Positions 34,111-45,877 are shown, counted from the stretch's first letter. The stretch is DNA of 64,000 nt from Verpa conica (GCA_033030425.1 JAUFSD010000020.1:868001-932000), one strand, 5' to 3'. Made by a program: numbers and translations. Notes: generated by a model not told the origin, from the letters alone.

Positions 34111-37100
34111 TTTTGGGAAGGCGGTGTAAGAATCAACCGTGCGGATTCAAATGCATATACCTAATATATCCAATTGCCATCTTAGACTTATTGCGTTCGA
34201 ATTTAAGGAAGTAGACAAACCCCATGTATCTACCGCTAAAGGTACTGAGATGGATAACATAGTGACCTTCGATGACATACATCATAGATAATCTACCAAA
34301 TGACTAAGAGTGCTGGCGAGCCGACCACACTTCCTCATGGATCTTTCAGGAACGCTCTACACATTCCTCCTCCTATTCGCTCCCTACCCAAATTCATGAA
34401 CAGAGGCAGCCGGTGGCCCCACCTATGTATCCAACTAAAACTTCTCCGCTTGGATTCACTTTCGGAACAGCCTGGACCACCAGATGGCGATCACTAAGTG
34501 ACGAGCCTTTCAATGAGACATTGTGCCGGTACCTCTCCAGTAAAGTAAATCCAATAAGAGATACCTGGGTGGTTCTGTCAGTGATATATCAAGCTAGGTT
34601 TTCATCTTGTCGCTAGATACTCTTTACACTCCATGATAGGATTTAGCTAATCACACAGCGATTGGCGTGGTATCAATGGACTTCAATCAAGTCATAGATC
34701 TTTAGGCAGCATTAGCATTCGAATACCTGAGATATAAACGTCCTTTTCTACGTATGTAGGCTTATTTTGCTTTCATGAGACAATGCAGAAATCATCACAT
34801 ATCCTCGCTTATCTTCATTCTTCAAGAAATACTCGTGTACTATAGCAGTACGTTGGCCCAGATCCATGACCGAATTGTCTAAATTATTTCAACACATTTA
34901 TCCAGTGAAATATTCGATGTCGTTATCGGTATAGGCAGTTTTCACAAGCGAAAGAAAAACAGTCTTACATTCACAATACCAAGATGAATCTAACTCCACT
35001 CTCGCATGAGTGGTTACGAAATATCCCTATTCACCTCCTAAACTTATTCAAATAATAAGTTACATACACTCACGGTTACTCGATAGTGCCTGTCGGCTTT
35101 TTCCCTTCTCGCACCTCCATCCAAAATACTTTTAATACCACAGTCAATTATGTTCCTTCCGATATTCAAACCCATGTACCCTCCAGGAAAGCATTGGTTG
35201 TAGAGACAGGCTAGGCTTAGGGTAGAGTGAAGATGACTACCCTTGCTAATTCATAACGTGGGTTGATAAAGAGATTTGGATGCTGGCAAGAACAGCTAAG
35301 AGTACCCCCGTATTTATGTGCTATATTTTATCTCCATCAGCAAGTTCTAGAGGAATCGATCTTGTATAAAGACTACATGGCTAATAGTCTGTTAACAGTG
35401 CCTCAAGATACACCAGAATAAGCTAAAATATGGTTGAAAATCTTCCTATGCCGGTTACCTTGGAGGTCAATTCCCTAGAATGCTGGAGACGACTCATCTG
35501 TTAATCAATGATCGGAGGCTTTAGGAACTGATGATTGAGTGTGTTGACAAGATACTGTATCTCCCGGGCTGTATATATTTATAATAAATTCGCTCACACC
35601 TCCATCTCTGCATCATGTATTGTCACTCGATGATTGAATCCGATGTTTTAGTGTGATATATATGCTTCCTAATAGGGATCGATGATCAAAGTGATCTGGA
35701 AGGGAAGAGTTTGTGTACCGTTAACAACTATTTCTCCATGTCACTCTGTTACACCAGCGTTTAGGTTTACTTGGTCGATTCAACAAACCCCACTGATAAG
35801 AGTTGCACAGCAGGATTGGTACTATGATGGCCGGGTAAAATCGAAAGCATGAATACTGGTTTCTTACCGAGTGCTTCATTGTTTCTCACTCGCAGACGCG
35901 CGTCAAAATGTTAGCAGTCAGAGTAGATGAATAGATATTACAAAGCGCGAAGGATAGCTGGGAGAATTTTCAGAGAATGTCTGCTATACTTCCTTAAAAG
36001 TATTTTTTACGCTAACTGCGATAGTTGATGTATTGTTATATAAGTGTCACGTGATATATACATTCTAAGTTTGAGGATCCAGGAAACGGAACTAATGGCA
36101 TCATATACGGTTTCTGTTCTACAGTCTACATAGATGTATTCACACTACAGGATCAATATTCTTCCAGCAGAAACGTCTCCAGATCACAACTAAATAATAC
36201 CGCGAAGTATCTATGGTCATTGATAATCAACCAGTATATTGTAGATTCTAAAAACCTTATCCCTTAGTGACATCCTGAGCTGTTTGCTGACACCCATCAT
36301 CAACTATCACTCAGGTCACGCCTTGCTAACCTCTCAACAAACATGGATATTTTATACTCGATAAACTTCAGCACCCGTTACTTTTATGGGCACTGTGGTG
36401 CACACAGCCGTTTTATACTCAACAAATCTCGGCACCTGCTAGCTTTCTGTAAAGTGTCACACTCACATAGATTAATAAAACTAGATTAACTACAGTTACC
36501 GCATCCACGCATACTATACTATTATGAATGATAGCGGGCTGCTTGATGGTATACGAAACGCCACGTCCTAGTGTTGGACGAAATGCTCATAAATGCCACC
36601 TTCAGAGCGCCAGCCGGTGTGCCATATTACTCAAGGGCGGTTCTTTCTTTCTCAGAGTTATACTTAATATACACCCTACTGATCTTCCTCCAGAATCTAT
36701 AGTTTATACATAGACATTTAAGTACTACTTCTAGCCCCCAGCCCTCGCCCCCCGGACAGTGTAACCGTGTAACGTTAACCAGCGCTTCTATATCCATGAT
36801 ACCGTACTTACACACAGAAACTGGCTTTACCTGTATCTACACCAAGAGTTTTGTTATGCCGCAAATATTCTAATAGTACCCCTAGCTTGAAGGTGCGTTA
36901 CCAACCCGTATTAATCTAAAGGACATGCAATCTCGTTAAGTTAATATCTACTGAGATTATTTTATCAGTGACCCTGTTCAACTTATGCGAAGGGTACTTC
37001 CTCGCTATCAGGTTCTAGTCCATAAAGATCACCACGGAGGATTGAGAGCAGTAAAGACCCTACGGAGCAGGTCGGTATAGCATACCGTAGTAATTGGGAT

Positions 37101-38580
37101 AAGCGTTCGGTCACACAGGCGGTCTAAATAGACTTCTGGCGTTCTGAGGGCTTTGTGCGGGTCCTAATGGGGGGGTGAAACAGGGTAGTAAATAGGATAT
37201 GTGACATGAGAAAAAAAGAAAAGGTAGTATTCAGTGTCCTAATGAGATATCAAAGGGTATCAATATTGCACTGCTGATGGTGAAAAAAGATTAAAGATCC
37301 AAAAGTAAAGCCCTGCCTCCATCAGGGACTGTTGCTGGTACTTAGAAATATTTTCTCTTTTTCTTTGCTAATCACAGAGCTGTATTTCCCCCCCTTCAAC
37401 TCCCTGGCGGCTGAAAGTGGCCAATGTCTTTGATTTTAAAGCCTTTTGATTTAGAACGCCCAAAGTCTATTTTGACTGTCTGTGTGACCGACCGCTTATA
37501 CCAATTACTACGGTAACCGCCCCACATACAGTACAACACTCTGAGGAAAGTGATTCAACTAGTATATTATAGCTGATAAAGGTGGATCTTAGAGCCTAGG
37601 CATCCTCGATTGATAGGTGGTGCAAAAAAGGGGGTACAGCGAGACCAGCCCTACAGATAAATGATTCATAACCACCCCGTGCGAATCAACAGTTATAACG
37701 GAAACAGTATAGATAACTTACTTAACTACTAGTAGCTCGCCAGCACATTTAATTAACCAGTAACCCTTTACAAAGAAATACTAATTTCACCCCTAACATC
37801 GATGGCCATGTATTATAAAATACTCAAATCCCGAGTGATAATCCGTGAATTGATGCACCGAGTGATTGATTGTGATGTACATTTCGATTGGACCGGCTGA
37901 GTCGCGGCTATTAAAAGAAAGGCTATGCCTGGATCATATTAATAGATTGTATAAGCCAGATTCAATGATCTCTCCGCCATAGGCCGCCCTTTATCCATTT
38001 TGAGACTGAGTGCCATAGAGTGTATTCTGTCAAGAGGCCGCTATCCCGCTAGAAATCACTTGAATAGTTGGTTAGAGGAGTGAATGATTGGTTAGAACCC
38101 CCCATCATGCACCTAGGAATATAACACTTGTTGGTTGTTAACTGTGCGAAAGAAATTTTAATAACTGGTGCTGAGGTCCCCTCCAGATACACACATTTCA
38201 CAGGAATTAATCTAAAACCAATACACAATGCTCGTGCCTATGATTTATCGTGGGTCCTAGTATGACTATCATAAAACCACTTGATATTAACACTAAAACA
38301 CTGTTGTAATTCTAAGAGTTCTCAATTTGTTGTAGTGGGCAAGTTATCCTAATTGGAATTTTGAAGAGAATGTTTCCTTGATGTACAGTGTATCTTCGTT
38401 GAGCCACTGGACTAGTTACTACAAAGTAGCTCGTGTAGGCGCATTGGTGTAGCCAGGGATGTTGATTTGTACCAGCGTGGTATACTAGACAAGGTCCACT
38501 CTTATAGGCCTCTGCTTGCGCTGTAGCAGGGAGGGTACTCGTGAGCGGTGGAAAATCCCTATCGTCAATGTATGGTATAT
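34111..38580. other. Long stretch without a supported gene
   Basis: Short frames only. Contents I can name are dispersed repeat R2b (about 35765-36135), a lone TGTTCTAG-type MITE end GGTTCTAGTCCATAAAG at about 37011-37027, and CACTCGG-type motifs at about 35622, 36303 and 37858 (inverse). Otherwise nothing recognised. Confidence 0.45.
35765..36135. repeat. Dispersed repeat R2, copy b
   Basis: Partner of 31255-31670, with the shared landmarks CTCACTCGCAGACGCGCG, GTCACGTGATATATAC and TTTGAGGATCCAGGAAACGG in the same order and similar spacing. Confidence 0.7.
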
Positions 38581-38733
38581 CAGAGGTTTAAATGGGCCGG
38601 CCCATTAATTAATTTCGGGCCGGCCCAGCCACCTTTTATGTGGCCCGGGCCAGCAATCACCATACTAAATCAATTATTGGGCCAGGCCGGGCCACCCTAG
38701 TTTTGAGCCCGGGCCGGCCCATTTAAACCTCTG
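38581..38733. mobile_element. hAT-like MITE, CAGAG-end family, copy 3, perfect TSD
   Basis: 153 bp, ends CAGAGGTTTAAATGGGCCGG and GGCCCATTTAAACCTCTG, flanked by the perfect 8-bp duplication TGGTATAT (38573-38580 and 38734-38741). Nearly identical to the inverse of 26009-26161. Confidence 0.92.
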
Positions 38734-38986
38734 TGGTATATATAACTATGACAGTTTGAGTATTAATGGTGGACTACCGGCTGCTCTTGGAAGAGATCGG
38801 TTATAAGTAAATAAAAAAAAAACAAAGATAGTTTAATATACAAATTCATTCTTCCCTATCCTAAAAGATATTCATAGCAGCGTGCTTTTTGCTAGAAGTG
38901 CTAGCGATACAACTCAGTCATCATATAACAATTTTATTTATTTATAAGAGTATTGTTACATTATCCAGTGCCAGCTCGGTCGGTTC

Positions 38987-39870
38987 TTACCCTGAGTTGC
39001 CACCCTCATTATCTCCAGAAACACCTCTAAGCAAAACTACTTCATTGGCAATCCATAAACTAAACAATAGCACAAGACAGATCCCCGCAGTGCTTCTGAA
39101 AAGGTGCGGGATAGAAGCGCTAGCTGCGCTCGTCGATTGGGCACCTTGAGGAGGGTTCCCATTTCCAGATGTTTGCATGGCGCTTAGGGCGATAGTGACC
39201 CTCCCCACAGTAGTCTCTTTAGGCATTACTGGGTCAGTTGTCATTCTGGTAGTTATAGGCACGCTGAAACCGTCTGCTATGGTCTCTATATGGCAGCTGG
39301 TATTATTCGAAATAACCCAGACATGATTGCCATTATATTAGTCTCAACATACACAGCAGTCTCCAGCTCGCTAGTAGTGCAAGGAGTACAGTGCAATAGC
39401 TCTATCATGGTAGATTTATAAGGATATTGTTAGCAGGAGGCCCTAGGAAGTGCCCCACTACGTAATATTGGGCAATGTCTCTGCCTTGGACACACCTAGC
39501 TGTGTTAAACTAATATCTCCATAAGGATATTCTTCCTAATCCCCCGCCTATGTGTGTATCCTTATAGAGCGATTGAACTGTGACTGTAATCGTAGGTTGA
39601 GGAGTTCCAGAGGGTTCTGTGGGGATTGAGTTCTCCTCATCATTAACAACACCAGCAGGTATCGTTTCGTCCGCGGCAGAAGGTGTCTCTGTGTTTGAAG
39701 GTTTATTTCTGATAACGCAAGGCTGGCTGCTAAATTCGTGAGGAAACAAATAAGGAACTCCGCCAATCTGCTAATTGCTGGAAGTTTTAGAAGGTCAACA
39801 CTCACTGGATATAGGCCTAGCGCTATCTCCAGAACCTTTTGGTCTTAACGGACCACTAATATACTGTGGC
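38987..39870 (-). pseudogene. Coiled-coil/acidic membrane-associated family, copy 2
   Basis: On the minus strand, QKVLEIALGLYPVSVDLLKL, AISRLAEFLICFLTNLAAS and, after a frame change, TPSAADETIPAGVVNDEENS and PTEPSGTPQPTITVTVQS match the copy at 40.5-41.2 kb. Further down, a hydrophobic segment STAGICLVLLFSLWIANEVV (about 39040-39100) may be its C-terminal membrane helix. Frame shifts make it a pseudogene. Confidence 0.45.
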
Positions 39871-40429
39871 CAGGATCGCTGGTAGCGTCGCTCCTTGGGG
39901 GTGCTAAGAACGGTCTAGGGGCTCTATCGGACCCTATCGGAGACGGAAGACTAGACGGGATATTGTGCATAGACTCTCGGAGGGAAGTATCTTCCGGAAT
40001 ATATGGGTTCATGACCCTTATGCGTATGTCCAAGGCCATTAGGGAGTTTCCCTCTATAGCAAGTCTCTTAATTACCCCAACTCGATAAGGCTAGGGCTCT
40101 AGAGCGTCGATAGCCTGCACACGCCTTAATCTGACGCTCTGGGATAGTTGACGACCTGGCGCAGTAGGTGCTGCGAGTGGTAGGGTGTCTGGTCTTGAGT
40201 CGAGGACCGACGGACTGCCCCGTTACCAAAACCGTTCGTTGGCCACCGGTAAGATGGTGCCCTCTTCCAGTCTCATAGGCGGCACCCGAATTGATTCTGG
40301 CGTCCTTTCTACCTGCCCCTTCCCTGATTACCGGATGCCTCAGCTTCAACCTTCTCAGGATATTTTTCAGCATGACCCGATCCAACCTTTACCCCTTTTT
40401 CCCCTAAGTAATCACTACTTTCGCCTGTA
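39871..40429. other. Spacer with a possible MITE-end fragment
   Basis: No confident gene. GAGGACCGACGGACTGCCCC at about 40201-40220 resembles the terminal part of the CAGTG-end hAT family (GGACGGACTGCCCCGTT), without the final CACTG, so it could be a truncated end. Confidence 0.4.
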
Positions 40430-41165
40430 GTTTCCTACCCATTTTCTGTACAACCTCCCACTATTACTCCACCAGCCCATATAGCGTCCCACAGTATCAA
40501 TAAACCCGATACTGTAAGGAATGATATCCCAACCGGACTGTTCAATATATTGCCACTAGTAGCGGCGTTCACTGATTAATCACCGGCAACTGGGTCCTCA
40601 GTCTCAGTCCCATACGCACCCGACATTCCCGTGGTTCCTCCCACAGATGCTTCTTCAACAACTACAGCCTCCTCCAGAATCCCAGTAATTACTGGCACAT
40701 GAATATCCGATGATATATTCTCAATTTGATGCTTTGTATTCGTAGAAATATCACCGGGGGTAATAGATACTATGTTCGTCTTGATACCAGCAGTAATGTC
40801 CATCTCGCTATCACAGCTGGTGATCGGAGTAGCTGACGGCTGAGGAGTTCCACAGGGCTCTGCGAGGGAATGATACTCGTCATCCTCAATAAAATCAGGA
40901 GTTCTTTCGCTCGCGGCAGTTGGTTCTACCAGCGCCTGATTATCATCACACTTAACTTTACCAGTAGACGCCGTTTCGCTCGTCGTAGGGGGTGTTTCTG
41001 CTGCCGGTGTTTCATCCATCTTTGAGGATACACGGCCGGCTCCTGAATTGGCGAGAAAGGATATAGTGAAATGTGCCAATTTACCCAGAACTGATACTTT
41101 TAGGAGGTCCAGACTAAGTGGGGATAGGCTAAAGACAAATGTCGAGGACTTTTTTGATCACTCCA
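40430..41165 (-). CDS. Acidic, low-complexity membrane-associated protein, family copy 3, possibly decayed
   Basis: The minus strand reads VFSLSPLSLDLLKVSVLGKL and AHFTISFLANSGAGRVSSKM, followed by about 140 residues rich in Thr, Glu, Pro and Ser (for example EAVVVEEASVGGTTGMSGAY) to a stop at 40576. After it, another frame gives a hydrophobic ISFLTVSGLLILWDAIWAGG, similar in position to the C-terminal helix of copy 2. A stop lies just upstream of the hydrophobic N-terminal part, so an upstream exon or a frame shift must be assumed. It is the longest open copy of a three-member local family of unknown function. Confidence 0.45.
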
Positions 41166-41352
41166 ACTGTCTGGCCTGGTACTGGGCCACGTACGGCTTG
41201 TGTAGGGACTCTCTTAAGTAGCTGTTGAATCGGTTACGTCAGGGCGACATCGACGGCCCCAGGCCTCCATTAAATATCGATGACATATACCCACAGCTAT
41301 AATTACCTTCGACAGAACCTACACATACCACAGTATTCCACCAACCAAAAAA

Positions 41353-42416
41353 ATGTTACGCTTCCTACAATACCTTCAGAAATTATGGCCAGTCCATCCT
41401 ACTCCAACACACTTACTTGATTTACCGAATGAGATCCTTGTTCAAATCACCAAAACTCTCGGGCCGAAGGACCTCAATTCCCCCCGGACAACAAAGTTCC
41501 TTGCCACGCTTGTATCCCCAATATAGCTAGATCGCCCTATAAGAATACGAAATCAGAGTAGTATTATATCCTTATAGCGTGGATATCATTATAGAAAAGG
41601 CTCACTACACACAAAGTAATCCCTGTCTGGTCGGGAGTGCGTACCCGTACAAGGCAATTATTCTTATAACCCGATCGCTTATAGGGCGATTGTGCTGTAT
41701 TAATTAAGCGGGGGGTTCAATGCCGAATACACCGCTCCGGCCGTTCTGTGCCTCACTGGGCCTCAGCGCACAATCAAAAAGGCCTTGCCATACATCTTTT
41801 GGCTGCAGGAGCCTGTCCCAACGCGGTAGACAAAGAGGGGATGAACGCGCTTCATTCCGCAATCGTCCTAGCGCATACTCCTTTGGTCAAACTGCTATTA
41901 GAAAGCGGTGCGGACACCGAGATTAATACCAAGGACGGATTGACACCACTCCAATACGCAGCGATCTTAGGAAACGTTACTGCAGCTTCACTACTATTGG
42001 ATCATGGGGCTATCACCGAGTCGGTAGGATCGACTTTCTACTGTATGAATGCACTACACTTCGCTGTAGCGCTAGGGCATGTATCCTTGGTAGAGCTCTT
42101 AGTGGAGCATGGTTGCAATACTGAGTCGACAAACGGCTTTGCGTGTAACGTAGCGCAGGTTGCTACTATATGTGGTCAGCGGATCGGTGGCCCGTTTGTT
42201 GGATTGGATAGTACTGTTGACACCGATGGATCTGCCTTCCGGCAAATCCCTATGATAGTAGAGTCAGCTGGTCATGCTATCCAGTACCTGCGGTGGAGAG
42301 AGCATAGTATGTGTACCTCCTGCAAGGCAAGGCGTATGGAAGAATTCTCCAAGTTGGTCTCAATCATTTGTGATATTATTTTGGGTGCAGGAAACGGAAC
42401 GGCGGGTCGGCGTTAG
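41353..42416 (+). pseudogene. F-box/ankyrin-repeat protein gene, split by a TA-flanked MITE
   Basis: The first 57 codons (41353-41523) start MLRFLQYLQKLW and contain an F-box-like motif, LLDLPNEILVQITKTLGPKD. At 41524-41697 a 174-bp MITE brings in a stop. After it the frame resumes at 41700 without a phase change and gives ankyrin repeats: KGLAIHLLAAGACPNAVDKE, MNALHSAIVLAHTPLVKLLL, GLTPLQYAAILGNVTAASLL and MNALHFAVALGHVSLVELLV. Without the insertion it would be about 295 residues. F-box proteins act as substrate adaptors of SCF ubiquitin ligases, with the ankyrin repeats binding the target. With the insertion, only a short F-box peptide is expected unless the MITE is spliced out. Confidence 0.8.
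41524..41697. mobile_element. Tc1/mariner-type MITE, 174 bp, copy 1
   Basis: The left end is TAGCTAGATCGCCCTATAAG; the inverse of the right end is CAGCACAATCGCCCTATAAG. It is flanked by TA on both sides (41522-41523 and 41698-41699), as for Tc1/mariner elements. Same length as the copy at 55337-55510. Confidence 0.85.
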
Positions 42417-43816
42417 CTTGGTGGAATAAGAACAAATTCACAGGAGCTATCTCTGCAGGGAGGAAATAGAGAGTAGTCACCAATTCTAGGCCCATTATGT
42501 TCGTGTCAAGTTGAACACTGTACATAGGTCAGAGAAACATTACGGTATTCCCTGAAATAGAAAATACATTTACCAATACAGGACACATGTTTATTACTTC
42601 CTGTCTAGATAGAAGCTTACATGACCGTTATAGATATTCACTCTTCCGACTCTTCCCCAACTTGTTGTGCCATCCGGATGTTCCACTAATCTTCGTACCG
42701 TCTTAAGCGCCCCATATTGTCCTTCTCTGCATAGGCCCTACTACTCTCATTCTTTCCTATCATTCGTAATTAGTTCATCATCTGCTTCCGTGGTGAGGAG
42801 GTCCCCATCTGGTCAGTTTGAAAGATAGCAAGCTCTGTAGATCTGGTTGACGATAGTATAGACTTTTCAGTCGAATCTATTCCGCTTTCTTACTTTGCAC
42901 CTCTGTTTTTCTTGCTCCTTTGGGGTCTGTTCTAGAGTTGGTAGTAGGTCTTATAGTTGTGGCAATTGTATTGGCGGTGGTATAGCGTATTATAGCGGTA
43001 GCGGTGGCTTTAATGCTGGAGTGTTAGCCGGGAGTGTCTTCGGTGTCGGTTGTGTTATCTTGTCTGTTTCCTGCTCCAGAGCTGATGGGGCGTTTCGTAG
43101 TAGCTGTTGAATCAAATAATATTTTCCCCCTTTACTTCTTTTGCCCTCTGAGTCCAAATCCTAGCTTCTCTTCTCAGTCTCCTCCTTTCTCTTCACCAAA
43201 GTTCTCTCTGTCTTTATAACATTTCTTTAATGGCGGTATGATAGGTGTCGGTAGTCGGCCTTTTGATGGGGACCCTTCATTTAGCTGACCAGCTTTGCCT
43301 GAGATTTCTCGGTTCTGGAGAAATGGTACTGAAGGTAAAGAGAGACGGGGGTGTCTGTATCTGGTTTGTTGAAAACCTGTGAGGGGGACTCCTCCGGTGC
43401 TGAGATTTCATGGCCGACCCAGATTGATCACTTCATCCTGCGAGGTTATTGTCAGGTAGGATCCCCCCGGCGGAACGAAAGTAACGACTGGCACGAGTAA
43501 AGAAAGGCACAGAATTAACTCTTACGGATTAGGGTAAATAGATGTCTGGCAAATACCCGACTGGTGGAGGTGTTTCTAGAATACAGCCAGATACTTGATT
43601 ACTACGATACACCTTGCAGTAATGTAGACTACTTCAATATACTCATATTTATCAAGTACTTCCGGAACAAGATTGTGGGCCTAAGAAAAGCCTCGGCTAC
43701 ACGAGTAACAATAAAAAACTAGAATGAGAGTAGACGTCCTAGAGCAAAACAAATAGCACAGCTTGAACTACGTTGTATCAAAAAAAACCTCCCACTTTGT
43801 TAACGCTATTCTAGAA
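42417..43816. other. No supported gene
   Basis: 3' flank of the F-box/ankyrin gene, then sequence with short frames. The region 42940-43020 is GGT/TAT-repeat-like on the plus strand. Nothing recognised. Confidence 0.4.
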
Positions 43817-44359
43817 TCACCGCCGCCTATACACAACTTGACCAACGCTATCCTTCCCAGTCTCCGCCGGTCTTCCAACCACCACCGGCGCCAACTTACA
43901 GATAGCCTCCCATATCCTCGGAAATGCCTCTTTAATGTATAACTCTCCATCCGGAAGATCCCCAATGCATGTAAACGATAACGAAAATCCCAGCTTTCTT
44001 TCTATCCTCTCCCAATCGAACCAGTCGTCAATAATCTCCTGGGGACAACCCTTGCACTCGAGTACTCGCCTAGCCCATCCTGTCATCTGTCCAAGTGCTG
44101 TGAGGTACTCATACACTACTCGACTCTGAGTGTGATTCTTGCTATCAAAATCCCCCTTGGTCACATTTCTGCATATCCTTCGTAGACTTTCGTCGCTAGC
44201 ATAGTCATTCGAAGTCGCGTAGTAGACCTCATCAGGGGGTAGCTCATCGAATGACGGGATGCGAAAGCAAGCCCTGAGGGTCAGAATATGAAGCTGACTG
44301 TAGACGACCTTATTCTGGCAAATGGCGTTCCTCAACATTTGCTTTTTAAGAGGATCCAT
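43817..44359 (-). CDS. Orphan cytosolic protein, 180 residues, hypothetical
   Basis: ATG at 44359, stop at 43817, single exon. The sequence starts MDPLKKQMLRNAICQNKVVY and contains PSFDELPPDEVYYATSNDYA, QMTGWARRVLECKGCPQEII, DDWFDWERIERKLGFSLSFT and a C-terminal ELYIKEAFPRIWEAICKLAP. No signal peptide or membrane helix is seen. A decayed copy at 54261-54805 keeps the start (MESLRKQRKNNATFQNS) and the KEKLGF and DLGSGLQAG parts, so the frame has been maintained here but lost there, which supports a real gene. Function unknown. Confidence 0.68.
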   Translation of the reverse strand: MDPLKKQMLRNAICQNKVVYSQLHILTLRACFRIPSFDELPPDEVYYATSNDYASDESLRRICRNVTKGDFDSKNHTQSRVVYEYLTALGQMTGWARRVLECKGCPQEIIDDWFDWERIERKLGFSLSFTCIGDLPDGELYIKEAFPRIWEAICKLAPVVVGRPAETGKDSVGQVVYRRR

Positions 44360-44957
44360 CACTTTGTATGGTCAAAGCAATCGCCGCATTCGCCTGAGCT
44401 ATGAGGTTTGTGAAGGCTTGTAAATTCGGATTACGTCCCCGTAGCACACAAACTAGTTACCTCTACGTCATAGCGCACCCGTTACACAAAACCTATATAG
44501 GTACTGTGGAGCACGCTAGCGCTTAGCGCTTAGCTGATACATAGATAGCTAGATTTCCTGTAATCTCTTACACAATGCAACATCATCGGTTACACCTAGT
44601 TTCTAGCACACGAACAGAAACGAGCCACAGTACTGTCGGTTACAAGTGTTTAAGCTCAATACTGTTTCAGTAGTTCCTATCCTTTGTCATTTTAATGAGC
44701 CAGTGTATATTGCATATACTAAGAATAATACGATGGTGATAATAATAAGTGGGAGCAAATTATAGAATGTTTCTACCTCTATAGCTAGCCCGAATCATTA
44801 CTAATTGTATATTTCCACAACACTTCGTAAGAGCGTATGATAATTGTCATGGGAATAGAACACGTAAACAAATCACTTGAATGTAGCTAAATCACTATCT
44901 TTAATACGATCTTTATCTGTAATCTCCTGCGCCACTTTTTATTAAACGTCCCTTAGC
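44360..44957. other. Spacer between two minus-strand orphan genes
   Basis: About 600 bp with no gene. It would hold the promoter of the 43.8-kb gene and the 3' end of the 45-kb gene. A GCTAGCGCTTAGCGCTTAGC block at about 44517-44532 is a small direct/inverted repeat. Confidence 0.4.
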
Positions 44958-45877
44958 TTACAATAGTGTTATATGTGAGACCTGGCTACACCTGCTGTTC
45001 CGTAAGAGACAAGTTCTCAGACCTAACAAACTCAGGTTTGTATTCGATCGTCCACAAAAGATAAATGACCTGGGCCTACCACTCAGGAATGCATTAGCAT
45101 CAACAATTACTGTCGGGGATAGGGAATATACCTGCTCGGCCACAGTTATTGGGTGACTCTGAGGTAGAACCCTCCACGAATGGGGGATATTCCACCTCGA
45201 CTCTGTCAACATCAATCTCCAACGCAAGCAACATAATGCAAGCTCCCCAAAGATCTCGCACAAAACACCACCCATACTCCAGCGCAAGGAATTGGAAAAT
45301 ACCTTCCCCGCAATCCGGGCGCCCGCCGCCGTGGTAAGACCTATGAGTGCAACTGCAGTTCTATGGGTGCTGATGACATCTAATATAATTAGACTGATTG
45401 CTTCAATTATATCTCCACTGGCAGCGGTAATTTTTGCGGTCAATCCGAACGCCGATTTTTCCCAATGAAATAGGCAGGTATACTGGAGATAAACACCGGC
45501 CGTAAACCCGACAACCACCACGAACCCCACAAGCATTGCACCCCACAGCTGAGTTGTTGCAGAAAACAACCACACCGCCCAATACAACAGAGCATGAGGG
45601 ATGCTCAGTGTCTGGTCAACAACCTCATCTGATCCTCTCGCCCTCTCTGCCAAACGGCTGAAGAATTCCTTTTTGGATGTCGCATAAGACTTACTATTAT
45701 TTAGTCAGTAGGATATAACTAAGCCGGGATCAGGGGTATGTACGATGCATTCTGCTTTCTTGCATCGTCTCCTACAACACTAGCCATGACCATCTCAGAT
45801 TTCATCCTTATCATGCAATAGGCGTTCCTTCTGGTACTGCCATCATCGAGAATATACTCTTCGGTGAGCTGTGGCAT
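44958..45877 (-). CDS. Two-exon membrane protein of unknown function
   Basis: Exon 1 is 45877-45744 (ATG, MPQLTEEYILDDGSTRRNAY) and exon 2 is 45693-44958. The 50-bp intron starts GTACAT and ends in an ACTGACTAAATAATAG branch/acceptor, and the phase fits. The total is about 289 residues. Hydrophobic helices lie near LLYWAVWLFSATTQLW, AMLVGFVVVVGFTAGVYL and EAISLIILDV; then come AVALIGLTTAAGARIAGKVF, SNSLRWSMGGVLCEIFGELA and LCCLRWRLMLTESRWNIPHS. The last part is polar. A decayed paralogue at 55200-56130 is strongly similar from DEVVDQ to IPHxWRVLP, and its substitutions leave the protein pattern recognisable. No known domain. Confidence 0.72.
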
